A stretch of 64,000 bases of DNA from Symsagittifera roscoffensis (taxonomy: Eukaryota > Xenacoelomorpha > Acoela > Convolutidae), in contig NC_087063.1 of assembly GCF_963678635.1 (NCBI RefSeq), forward strand, positions 28,470,599-28,534,598, written 5' to 3'. This document shows, in pieces, positions 48,282-58,797 of this stretch. A program made the position numbers and the translations under genes. Numbering within the stretch: the first letter of the stretch is position 1; every line of letters starts with the position of its first letter. The notes under the pieces are model-generated. The model searched no databases and had not been told where the DNA came from. It saw nothing but the letters and a program-made list of their open reading frames with translations.

Positions 48282-48752
48282 TTACGGCTCCACAGTTACT
48301 ATTTCTGGACTCCTTTCACAGACGGCTGCTCCTGGAACATCCAACATGTAATAAACGTCCAGTCCAAGGTACTGCTTTTCGTGCACTTTTTTCTGTGCAG
48401 TGCACTGTTCGACGCGATCAATTCTAGTAATTCCTGTCTGAGTTTGATTTCTGTCGTCTGGTAGTATTTTTCGCCTCAGTACGTAGTCAATATACAGATT
48501 CCGATTCTTCCTACCAACGTGGGTCTCTTGAGCATAATGCGAAGAATCATCGACATTGTTTTCCTCGAGTTTGTGATAGTCCTTCCAGAATCCAGTAGGT
48601 CCCTTTTTAGGAATTCCCTTGACAATGACCCAGTTGCGAAACACCTCTAGCTGCTCGCGGTTTTTGGGTGCTACTACGGTAGCCTGTTTGTCACCGAAGA
48701 AGTGTCTGTATAGACATTGAGCTCCAGACATTCGTCCAAGACATCGTTCCAT
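48282..48752 (-). CDS. C-type-lectin-like domain protein (single open exon, 156 aa)
   Basis: Open from ATG 48752 to TAA 48282, with codon choice richer in G/C than the flanks. The pattern fits a C-type lectin-like fold: an early Cys (AQC), GDKQATVVAPKNREQLEVF where lectins have 'G-x-x-L-A-x-P-x-x-x-x-E', FRNWV, TGFWKDYHKLEE, and a C-terminal PGAAVCERSPE resembling the final 'x-x-x-C-E' strand. The calcium-binding EPN/QPD and WND motifs are not evident. No signal peptide is visible, so an upstream exon may be missing; an in-frame TGA lies five codons upstream. It precedes the aldolase on the same strand. The family call is tentative. Confidence 0.4.
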   Translation of the reverse strand: MERCLGRMSGAQCLYRHFFGDKQATVVAPKNREQLEVFRNWVIVKGIPKKGPTGFWKDYHKLEENNVDDSSHYAQETHVGRKNRNLYIDYVLRRKILPDDRNQTQTGITRIDRVEQCTAQKKVHEKQYLGLDVYYMLDVPGAAVCERSPEIVTVEP

Positions 48753-48848
48753 GTTCGAAGGGTATCAACCCATAGCAGGATCCTGAGTTCCCGATAGGAA
48801 TATAATACATATTTTGTGGACATTATGTGCTAATGTCATTTATAATAA

Positions 48849-49422
48849 CTTATAATTGGTAGCAAAAAGTTCAAAGACAGAATTAATTAAAAAGAGCAAC
48901 TGTCTAGACATGAACGCGATATAAAACTGAAATAAACATTATGTCGAAAGTTCATAAATCAGAGTTTTGCTCAAAACTTGTAACCATGTCGGGCCATTGC
49001 ATCCGAGGCGTCGAATAGTAAACCTTGAAACAGGAAAATTATTGCTCAGGGTGGCTAAGGTTTTTCTGCGATTAGTTTCCAAATTTTGAATGATTTGATC
49101 ATCTTCACTTCCGTTTGTTTTTCTGGGGCAGCCTAATTTGTTTTTTTTTGTGGAAAAAAATTCTAGATTTCGTTTTTTCAACTTATTTTGCTAACTAATT
49201 TATAATAAAATATGGATGTTCATCGCAGTATTTAAAAATTAGGCTAGTATAATCATCGAATAATCGACGATCTCGCATTTCGAATTTGGTCTGACAAAAA
49301 GTTCAAGGTTGTCCAATCAATGCAGCTCCTTGAACTTTTCGACCTAAAAAGCGTCGAAAAGCACTGATTGCTCATTTTAATTAATTCTGTCTGTCCGAAC
49401 TTTTTGCTACCAATTATAGCAA
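48849..49422 (-). mobile_element. Tc1/mariner-like element remnant with inverted termini
   Basis: Terminal inverted repeats of about 50 bp: TATAATTGGTAGCAAAAAGT at 48849 and its complement ending at about 49420, both ending at TA. Each continues inward into ACAGAATTAATTAAAA + AGAGCA. The minus strand (49181-48939) encodes KLGCPRKTNGSEDDQIIQNL followed by RKTLATLSNNF and VSRFTIRR. That is the helix-turn-helix pattern of the Tc1/mariner transposase N-terminus ('G-R-P-R-K-T-T...I...V-S-x-x-T-(V/I)-R-R'). The catalytic domain is absent. Confidence 0.7.
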
Positions 49423-50640
49423 CAAGTTGGAATAGACAAAAATAATTGAAAAGAGCAATCTACCAATTTTGAGCAACTTTAGCATGCAAATTTGAAATTT
49501 TAGGTGACCTTGAGACTTGACTTTTGCAAGCAAAAAAAATTCTGAAAAAGGTCAGTTGCTCTTTGTAATTAATTTTGTCTGTTCCAGAATTGACAAAATT
49601 AATTAAAAAGAGCAATGACTTATTACAGACAAGTTTTTCATGCAAAACCCAACTTTTCACCTGACAAAAAAGGTATGTCTCAAGGTCAACCAAAAATTCT
49701 AATCTGCTCGCAAAAAGTGCTCAAAATTGGCAGATTGTTATTTTTAATTATTTCTGTCTGTTCAACAGTTGCTACTAAATATATAGCGTTTAACAAATTT
49801 ATCGGACAACGTATTAAATTTCTGAAAATATTTTGACCTTCAAATACTAACTAAATCGATTATCTTCTTTGAAGTTTCGCTTTGCCTTCTTTTCGGCATT
49901 TTATGTGTTTTTTGCTAAATCGTTGTTGAATGAAAAAAATTTTCAATTGTGCCCTTCAAATATGGCAAAAATGAAATTTTCTGAAACAGCGCAATCATTT
50001 TGCATTGCTCATTTGTCAGTTCAAATGCAGTGTTGAAAATTCGATTGCCATTTTAACGCCATTTCACTGTCTCAAGGTCAAAATTATTTCAGACTTTAGA
50101 CGTTGTCCGATTAATTTGTGAAAAACTATATCAAGGAACATTGCTTTTTTATGGTCAACAATGTCAAGCAATTGGCAATATCAGTGACTTTCTGCAGCTT
50201 CTTGGTACAAGAACAGAGCTTTTTTTTAAGTTCATTGGTTTTTTGACAAGCTTATTTACCGGAAAAATGCGAAAATTAATTTCCGACATAAAAATGAGCT
50301 ACTTTAGGTTAATTAACTTCATTCAAACCCGTTAACCTGAAAAGATACTGTTAACAATTTGGCATTGTCTGTAATTATTTCAGTCTGTTCCAAATTTTTG
50401 CTACTTATAATAGTTTATGCCAAATTGCTGGGAATATCCTTTTACGCCAACGAATCTGAACTAAGTTAATAAAACTAAAGCGCCAATTTGACACCGCAGT
50501 CATTTCAGCACGTAGAATTGTGTTGAGATCTAACCTGAAACGCAACGGTTTTTGTGCTCATAGTCACAGATAAATACAAATCGAATTGAAAAAATTGAGA
50601 CAGACAAAATTAATAGAAAAGAGCAAGCATTAAATGTTGA
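49423..50640. mobile_element. Cluster of short elements sharing the same inverted termini
   Basis: Left-type ends (ACAAAA(T/A)TAATT(A/G)AAAAGAGCA) at about 49425-49465, 49593-49617 and 50593-50625. Right-type ends (TTGCTCTTTGTAATTAATTT, GTTATTTTTAATTATTTCTG, TCTGTAATTATTTCAGTCTG) at about 49556-49590, 49728-49780 and 50365-50415. The first pairs enclose only 170-195 bp, with related interiors (CTCAAGGTCA). They are internally deleted or nested copies of the element at 48849. Confidence 0.65.
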
Positions 50641-51325
50641 CAGAGCTTTGCAGACACTTTTGACGTTTCAGATAATCTTGAGTCACGGATTTGGCCTAAA
50701 AATGTCAAAATCGCTCGCAAAATTTTACCGAAATAGCAAATTGCTCTTATTAGCAATTTCTGGTTTTGCCAGCTTTCGCAAAGCTGGAGTCGAAATAAAA
50801 ATGCAATAAATTTTTGAAAAATTGCTATCTGAACCATTGTGTTACCAGTAGTAAACTCTTTAAATCTCAGCCTAAAAACTTTGGATCGAATCCTGATCTA
50901 ATCGCAAAGCCATAAAAATTGAAGAACTTATGGCAAAGTAAACCGTTCGCAAATTTCACAATAGTAGTTACCAAACTGAATGTATGCGCTTATTTCTTGT
51001 GAAGGATGTAATTGCTACTTATTATATCTGAGAATTTTAGACTGATAAAAATGGATGTTTTCCAGGCGAACGTCAAAAATCTAATATTGCTTTTTAAAGA
51101 CTTTTCCTACAAAAAAACCACTACGTTCATCGACTCTTAATGGTAAACTGACGTCGTTTCGCATTACTTATCTGTCATACACGTTGCATTACTCAACTGT
51201 CAAATAGTTAAAGCCAAAAAGCGAGGGAAAATCTGATCGCTTGAACAAATGATGGAAAATACTAAGGATCGTATCAGAATTGAGTATTCAGTTTTTTTTC
51301 AAAATTCAACTAAATTTGACGATTT
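50641..51325. other. No gene recognised
   Basis: AT-rich; possibly the interior of a further copy of the inverted-terminus family. Nothing else is supported. Confidence 0.4.
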
Positions 51326-51329
51326 TCAA

Positions 51330-51880
51330 AGCGAAGCGGAGCTTTTATCGTTAAAAAAAAATTTGAAAAAAAAGTCAACCAAAACTTTTGTATATCTCGA
51401 TAAAAATCATTGTAGGTAAATATACTGAATATTAAACAAGCAACTGAACAAAATTTAATAAGAAGCGGGGAAAAACCCCGACACACCCTGAACAGACACC
51501 AGCTGAGCCGGAAAAAAAATGATTTTTTATTTTAAAAAAACGTTTCAAGTCCCCCTGAAACTACTATGAACAACACTTCCAACTACAGCAAAGCTTGTTT
51601 ACAGCATAGAAAAAAACCGTGATTTGGCAACTATGCCGACAAAACTTCAGCAGAAAGGGGGAAAAATCAATATGATACATGCTGAAAAAAAAGGCCAGGA
51701 CTCACATCCCAGACCCTAAGGTGCAATTGCGACCACGTTTCATCTAGGCCAAGGTGGAACGAAACTGTAAGTTGTTATGGTTCAATAAAAAGCAAGTTCA
51801 ATTTCTCACATATTTGTAAGCAAAATTTTTTGCGGGAGAAAAGTCTAGTTACCGATTACAAGACACTTGGTCTCGCAAAT
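51330..51880 (-). mobile_element. tRNA-derived SINE family B, copy 2
   Basis: Collinear with 35380-36150: GAAGCGGAGCTT at 51334, AACCAAAACTTTTGTATATC, ACACCAGCTGAGCCGGAAAA, AGTCCCCCTGAAACTACTAT. Then, on the minus strand, A-box-like TTGGCCTAGATGAAACG and B-box-like GGGATGTGAGTCCTGGCC (51765-51700), ending in GGGAGAAAAGTCTAGTTACC. Confidence 0.7.
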
Positions 51881-52463
51881 GTTGAAATAAATCGCTCAAA
51901 ATTTCAAGCGAATTATTCTCTGCAGATACTCTTTTGAAGCGTCAACCCATTTCACAACGTAAACCGAGGGCAGTCAAAAAAAGTAGAACATTTTTTAATA
52001 CACAGGATAATGTCTCTACGAGTTTTTTCATCCAGTAGTGCTACCGTTAAAATTCACAAACTATTATTTTATGAAAAATGACCATGCATTTACATGACCA
52101 GACTCTTTGTTACTTGATTAAAAACAAGCCTTTATGCAAAAATCAATTAGTCAATTTCTTTTCAAATAGAATCATTTAATGTACAAAACTAAGCTTCTGT
52201 TGGTACACGATTAAAACCATCTTACGCATTGAACAAACGTTTTTATGAATCAGAAGACCTGTCAATCGAGATTCGATTCAATAGGTACACTGAGCATTTT
52301 TAACTAATATACTGTAGAAGTTTTTGAAAATCACCTAAAGGTCAGAGGATTATTTTTTTAGAATTCCATATAAAATTATAATCACACTCAGTTGAAGAAG
52401 CATATAATTTAAATAAAGAAGCTACAGCTTTTAGGTGCGAAGAAATAAGATCATAACTTTTTA
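51881..52463. other. No gene recognised
   Basis: AT-rich, downstream of the small terminal exon on the minus strand. No poly(A) signal can be assigned with confidence. Confidence 0.4.
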
Positions 52464-52569
52464 TCAGCTTTGATTTTCATCTTCATCTTCATCAAAATCC
52501 CCTCGATCTTTTCTCATCTGATGTAGTGTCTCCAGCCTTGCATTCGCCATGCTTACCTCTCGCTCCAGC
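52464..52569 (-). CDS. Candidate 3'-terminal exon of an unrecognised gene
   Basis: After the acceptor TTGCATTCCAG, 35 codons are open to TGA: LEREVSMANARLETLHQMRK, then a strongly acidic tail (DFDEDEDE) ending NQS. Codon use and composition stand out from the AT-rich surroundings. The residues suggest the end of a coiled coil plus an acidic C-terminus. Upstream exons would lie at higher coordinates, but I could not identify them. Confidence 0.4.
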
Positions 52570-53250
52570 CTGGAATGCAAAATGATCTTCTTTTAAATAG
52601 ACAAAGGCGAGGCAATCGAACTGACTATTTTAAACCGATTATGACCAAGGACAAAGCTTGTGTGGTACAGAATAACCAGTTACCAAAAAAGAAGCCGATT
52701 GCTGTACAAGTAGCAGAGAACTTTCGGACCATAAATATCATTGCACAAAAAATCTTTTGATAAAATCTGAATTCTTTTTTTCGTAATTTCTGTTGTTCTC
52801 ATGATTAAAGGAAACGCAAGGGATTTTCATGAAATAGCTAATAATAGCTGCGAAACCGTTAAAACAAAATTAAAATTATACCAGCAGTAGCTTATCCAAC
52901 CAGGAGTGAATTCGTATAGCCGTAATTAGTTTGGAAAACCACGGTTTTTGACATTGGTAAAATTTTCTGGTAAAGACATCAGTTAAGAGGAATTCAAATC
53001 ATGAATCAATATCAGACCACAAAAATGAATTATAAGGGGAAACAATTTGCAAACACTGGCCCTACGCACTATTTTCGTCACTTCGAGGAGAGGAATGGGA
53101 AGCAATCTATCAATGATGTTCATAGAAATGAGGAAAAATATTAGGAAACCGGAAATTCGAAAAAAATAGCTAGCTAATATAGCCGGTTGGAAAAGCGTCC
53201 ATTAACTCTGAAAAACCGAAAAAAAACTAATTGCTTGTTTACTTTTCGAA
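52570..53250. other. No gene recognised
   Basis: Probably the intron or upstream part of the gene whose last exon is at 52464-52569. No second exon found. Confidence 0.35.
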
Positions 53251-53254
53251 TTAT

Positions 53255-53640
53255 AACAGTGCTGATTTAAATTATCCGGACAAAACTTGAACTTCCAAAC
53301 ACGTTTTTAACGCAAAAGTTAACCCCAAAAACTGATCAAGAATTCCGCTGAAACTACTTTGTTAATTGATGAGGAAAATATAACACAAGAAGCCTCTTAC
53401 ACAGCCCAACAACCCAACAAAGTTCTAGGAGAGTTAAATATTCCTCGTCAATTGACAAAGTAGTTTCAGCGTAATTCTTGATTAATTGAAAAAAGCCAAA
53501 ATGACTCATTTTTGGGGTTAAATTTTGATTGAAAATTTCGGAGCAAAAATTGCCCCATATTAATTCTGATGAAATTCTAAGCAACTTTTGTTCTCTTCAC
53601 TTTTTGTCTATCTTAACCAAATTTAAATTTGAAAAAAAAA
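53255..53640. mobile_element. Inverted-repeat element (MITE) family H, copy 2
   Basis: Begins CAGTGCTGATTTAAATTATC. A strong internal hairpin pairs GAATTCCGCTGAAACTACTTTG (53341) with CAAAGTAGTTTCAGCGTAATTC (53457), about 100 bp apart. It shares its right part (TCTTCACTTTTTGTCTATCT) with the copy in receptor intron 3. Confidence 0.65.
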
Positions 53641-54215
53641 CGTGATTTAAATCTAGCAAATTGAAAGAAAAACCAAAATCAAACTGAGAAACGTCTAAAC
53701 CACATTGAAAACATTTAGGGGAAAACAACACCACCTTAATAAGTGATATATCAGTTCAAAATCAAAAACTTTTAGCCACAGCTAAAATTGCTTTCACATC
53801 TTCATGTCGACTCTTAAAAAATACAGAACTAAACTTTTTCTGAAAATAGGTTTAATTATTCAGCCGAAAACCATTAAAAACCCAAACAAAAATAAAAACA
53901 TAGCCAACAGAAAGTTGGAAAAGAGGCAACGATCGCTAGTAAACAGAAAAAATTGATGATTTGTTTTTTTCTAAATCTCACCTTTCGAAGTTCAAAAACA
54001 AGAGACACTGGCTCAAGAACTAATGGTCCTAAAGCTCCTTAAAGCGAAAAAAAAATTTGAGCGTGAAAAAAATCCATAATAACCTATTTAAGAATCTGAA
54101 CTACTTTCATTGAATCTTAATTACTTTCTTGTCATCCTAATAATCTCTAAACCGATACATCAAATTTAAGTCAAAAGGTTCATTAGAATGATGCAGCTGA
54201 CATAATTGTATCATG
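53641..54215. other. No gene recognised
   Basis: AT-rich intergenic sequence without supported features. Confidence 0.5.
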
Positions 54216-54652
54216 AACATGGTCAGGCGTGGATTTAGAGGATGGGAAGGGTGCGGATGCCCCCCTCCCCCCAGAGATTCGACCCCATGCCAATCCAAAG
54301 GGTCCCCTCTTGGTACTATTTTGAGATATTAATTTTTGGCTGACTGACCCTAAAAATTTTTGAAGGGCGCCTTGGCGCCAATATACACTTGTTTTGAGGG
54401 GGGTGTGCGCGTCGAAAAAACACGATTCTGTGGTCAAAATTTTCCAAAATAAAGCATAAAAATGCCTTTTATTGGCCTGTTTTTTTTTCACAAAAATTGG
54501 CTGCGACGCAGAAAAATTTGTCGCAATTGGGTCTTTACAGTGGATTTTGGACAGCTCAGAAAAACAATTTGACCGACCTGAAAAAAAGTTCGACAAAATT
54601 TTCAATTTTTTTAAAACTCCGAGAGAATTCTAGATCCACCCCTGAACATGGT
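54216..54652. mobile_element. hAT-type MITE with 8-bp target-site duplication
   Basis: The element is 54224-54644 (421 bp). Its ends are CAGGCGTGGATTTAGA and, as complement, CAGGGGTGGATCTAGA. It is flanked on both sides by AACATGGT (54216-54223 and 54645-54652). An 8-bp duplication with CAGGG-type ends is characteristic of hAT transposons. No transposase is inside, so it is non-autonomous. A decayed relative is at 30060-30362. Confidence 0.85.
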
Positions 54653-55005
54653 TATGCGGCGGCAGCTGTCACGAAATGCCGCAGCGGTAGACCATCAACA
54701 AAATTGTTATCCCTCAAAAATCAAAACAGCAAGGGTTAGGCAAAATGGTGACTCAGCTGACGTTTAAATTGTGAAACTTCGGCAAAAAGAAACTTCTCGT
54801 CGCCTGCCACTCTTAGAGGAAAAGCTGAGCAGATCTACTCGACAATCCGCCCTAGGACATCCAATGAAGCATCTCACTTACGCATTGAGCAACCTTACGC
54901 AAACAAGAGATTCACTTTCTTTCCTATTTTACAATAACGTGTATTAAGAAAGCCAAATAAGAAAACACTTAGAAAAAAATATGTAGTCATAACCAGAGTC
55001 GCAAA
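54653..55005. other. No gene recognised
   Basis: Somewhat more GC-rich at 54655-54900. On the minus strand a run around 54830-54750 is open over about 28 codons after an AG. I cannot confirm it as an exon. Confidence 0.35.
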
Positions 55006-55009
55006 GTTT

Positions 55010-55930
55010 TAGCACACAGGCGAAGCTGAGCTTCGCACCACTTGCGATACGAAACAAGAAAAAAATCTGAAAAAACGACATCTAACAAATTGAAAACGGC
55101 TAGTTTTGAAACAAAAACATGCCAAGACAATCAAATGTGAAATTAGCATCGTCAGATAAAGTACCCAGCGGTAACAAAGCCAAAAATACCTTGTCTGAAA
55201 CCCTTGCAGCCGAAAAAACATCAACAAGACTTAAGATTTATCTAAAATTAATAAACACGCAAACACTCAAAAAAAAACTTTATTTGTTGGTCCGATGAAA
55301 CAATATGAGGCCACTAAGCCGACATAATATAGGCCGAAACCTATTAAGCCCAAAAAAAGGAAAAGAAGAAAGCGAAAAAAATGTAAGACTACTAAGAGGT
55401 TATTAAGTGCCCGTTCGCCCTCAAAACACAGACATGCACACACAAACTTTTTTCGCTCGTCGAAAAACGGAATATAAGGCCAATAGGCCGATATAATATA
55501 GGAAGAAATCATATAAAAAAATATCAGGAAAAAATATCAAAAAATATTGTCATGAAAAACTTGAACTATAATTTCTATTAAGATTTTCAGCAGTGTGAGC
55601 GATCCAGAAGTATACAATTAAAATGTTTCCGTTGAAACGACTCGAAATTAGATCTCTTAGCCGGTAAAAAAAATAGGCCGAAATCATTTCGGCAGAAAAA
55701 TGTTTTTAAGTGAAAATAAAAAACAAAACAAAAAGACTATTTATTTCCCTTTCGATAAAAGAAACAGGTCCTGTCAGATTTGAACCCAGGACCTTCGCCA
55801 TCCCAGGCAAAAATTGAATTCATTATGAGCTTAACTTAATTTTACCATTTCTAATTTTGACCATTCTGTGAACAAAAATATTTACGGGAAAAAAGTCTTG
55901 TACCCGATTGCAATACTCTTGCTTATGGCA
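55010..55930 (-). mobile_element. SINE-like sequences, at least one tRNA-derived head
   Basis: GGCGAAGCTGAGCTTCGCAC at 55019. On the minus strand near 55825-55766, GCCTGGGATGGCGAAGGTCC then GGGTTCAAATCTGACAGGACC (B box), matching the heads at 34928-35328. The element end TTTACGGGAAAAAAGTCTTG is at 55885. Between them are repeated AAGCCGA and AGGCCGA words. Confidence 0.65.
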
Positions 55931-58520
55931 AGGGTAATTAAATTACGGAAACTGCATAAATTGCTAACATTTTCGAAACATTCCAGTTTGAGTTTCAAAG
56001 AAAAAATAAATCACCCTGAAGATCTTTCAAACTCCACGACATTTTACGCTCGTTCCTTCGAACAACAGAAACCTTTCGAAACAGTTATGTTTTGAAAACT
56101 GGATCAAAACATAAACTTTTATTCTGCTAGACGGAAAAGCGTTCACGTTTTTTTTGTACAGCATTTTCATTTTTGTTATCTAAGAGCTCAATTTGCCTTT
56201 GATTTGGCGTTTCACATTTTAAAAAAACTTGAAAATAAAAATCTTGAGCGTTTTGTGTAAAAAAAATCACGAAAGCATAATATGCATCTTCACCTCGTTC
56301 ATTGTTTGAAAATATCACCACGGTGCACTTCACATATGAGCTTTTAATGATTGACAAAAGTTACAAATTAATCCATCTTTTACTGTCAACGATTTCTTTA
56401 GAAGTGCACAATTTCCAATTACTCTAGCGTATCCAAGGCAGTAAAAAAAGCAGCATGAGTAGTCTAAAATTAAGGTTCCAAAAAAGTTACGCCTTCAATA
56501 TTATATTTTGATGCATCTGCATCTTCTCACAAAATCTTTCGAAACAAAAATTCAAACATAATTGTAACAACTGCTTAACTGACTAGCTAAAAGTTCAAAA
56601 CTCTTGCAAAACACATCGTCGATTTATCTTTGAACCAAGGTGCGAAGCGGAGACTCGAGCGATAAAAAAAGCTTTAGCATTGGCATTTAAAAATCAACTG
56701 TGACAAACTGTTGCAAAAACTTCGAGTATTTCAAAAGTAGGTACGATCTAGCCATTCTCTAGCATGCTTATGATTCATAAGAGCGCATTTGACAAACTAA
56801 AATCAGGCAAAAGAAACATTAGAAAAACGGTTAAAAAGATATATTTTTTATTTTGCAATTTGGTGAATCATGATTTTAAGCGATTTGTGTATGGCTAAGG
56901 TTAAATTGAAGACAGTTCCATTCGTTAAGACTAAGAGCCGAATCCAAAGGAAAAAATGAACACTTCAAAAGAAATGAAAACTTCAAAAGAAATCAGCATA
57001 ATTTTTTGGAACAAGAACCTGCACCATTCCAGGAACACTATCATTTCCCATAATATATAAAACTGCGTAAATAACTATAAAAATCCATGCTGTTCCAACT
57101 AATCCGACCATTAATTCTTTCAAGAAGAAAGTTTCCAGTTTGCAAAATTGAACAGGTCCTGGACGGCTTCGAACACTTAAACCTGCCCAACGTGCAGAAT
57201 CACACCCTGAATTTTAACGTATTATAAATCAAGCAAGCAATGCTTCAAAAATTCTGTTAGAAAAGTTGTTGGCCTGAAAAAATATATGTTCCGATTTTTT
57301 TAAACACTTGCTTATCGTTAGTTAGCCTTGCAGCAAACGGAACGTTTTTCTCCACTTTTTTTCGATTTTCCACTTTTTTCGATCTTTTTCATATTTTCTT
57401 TTAAATTCTGATTGATTTTTTTAAGAGGGCAACTGAATTAAATGGAAAACTGTTGGAATGAAAAGTAACATGGCTGAAAGGTTGCTAGTAAATTACTACT
57501 AAAAAACTAAAACTGTAGAACTTTCGTCTAATTTAGCCCAGAAATTTAGTCGTTTTATTAGTCAGACCACTTTTTCTAAACACAGAATTTTCTTCAAAGT
57601 TCATTTCAGCATCCGATTTAAAATGATACCACACTTGACATTCCCCCATCAGAGGAATTCAAAACTATTTTGAGAAAAACCGACCCGAATCGAGAGTTGT
57701 TGGAACAAAAACGATATTTTTCGATTGAAGCCTGTTGCAGGCTGGACACATTTAGCTTCTCGCTATCCTAATCAAAAGCTTTATGAGAAAAAGTCATTTA
57801 AATTCCACTTTCACTTTTATGCAGAAAAGTGAACTGTTTTTTTTTTCGTTATGAAATATGACATACTGCTTGTTGGTCTCTATTTGCATGTTCTTTCTAG
57901 ATGTTATTGTTGCAGTATCTTATCACGGACGCTTGGGCCCCGACAGCATGAATCTCTCCCTAATCTTCAGCTCACTAACAATTTAGCTTTTGGTTAGTTT
58001 TATTCAATTTCTCTTTCTGACTGTTTATTAGACTAACTATCGCATCCTCCTCAATTCTGAACACACTATTTACTTTTTGTCAATAATAAGTTATTCAACT
58101 GCATGCTTGAGATTTTAACATTATACATTTTCTAATATGGCAATAATTTCATGGCTATCAATGACATCACTTTAGAGGTGTCACATAACCTGTTTTTACA
58201 TAAATTTTACGCATTGATTGGAATTAGCACTGAGGTAAGAATTTCAAATGAATAAAATGGGTAAAATTTTAAACGAAACTTTAGTCTACTTCGTTTAGCT
58301 GCATTTCAAAAGAAAACTGCTACGTCAAAACTCTAAATTATAGTAATTTAAATGTGCATCAAATCGCTTTTAATTCAATAATTTACTTCGCAATAAATTT
58401 AGCAACAGTTATACGGTACAATTCAATTTCACTAAATTTAAATCAATTTTAACGCTAATTTTAAAATAATCAAAATACGTGGAGTTAAACTGTAAGGATT
58501 TAACTTGGGAACAAATACAT
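55931..58520. other. No gene recognised with confidence
   Basis: AT-rich. Two weak exon-like readings were seen: minus 57217-56991, and plus 57901-57988 after TTCTTTCTAG. Neither is strong enough to annotate. The first overlaps a B-box-like sequence similar to the SINE heads. Confidence 0.4.
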
Positions 58521-58522
58521 TT

Positions 58523-58530
58523 TATTTATT
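58523..58530 (-). terminator. Candidate poly(A) signal after the envelope-like ORFs
   Basis: Minus-strand AATAAA(AT) about 270 bp beyond the stop at 58798. Confidence 0.35.
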
Positions 58531-58797
58531 AATCAATATAAAGCGAGTATACACTCATTGAAATTAACAGATTATAACACTTTATAAGTTGTAATTAAAT
58601 GAAAAAAGTATCAGAACTTAAGTTCTGCGCAAATATGTTAAAGATTTCAGCCATTATGAGTTTGATTCTTCATTAAGCCACCATGAGAGTCATTAGGGTC
58701 AGTCATTTATGATTTGATCAATTGAGTGATTTTACTCAGGTTTCAGTTAATGAAAATTGTATTGGAAACTTGCTCTTGTCTCAGTTTTCCCTAACGG

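Noticed and set aside
56991..57217. Minus-strand reading of about 74 codons with a hydrophobic segment (VGLVGTAWIFIVIYAVLYIM) after TTAAAATTCAG
   Set aside because: Part of it overlaps a SINE-like B box (GTGTTCGAAGCCGTCCAGG), and open frames of this length are expected by chance in such DNA. It could be an exon, but support is too thin.
57901..57988. Possible plus-strand terminal exon after TTCTTTCTAG (reading VSYHGRLGPDSMNLSL)
   Set aside because: Short, with no partner exon and no recognised family.
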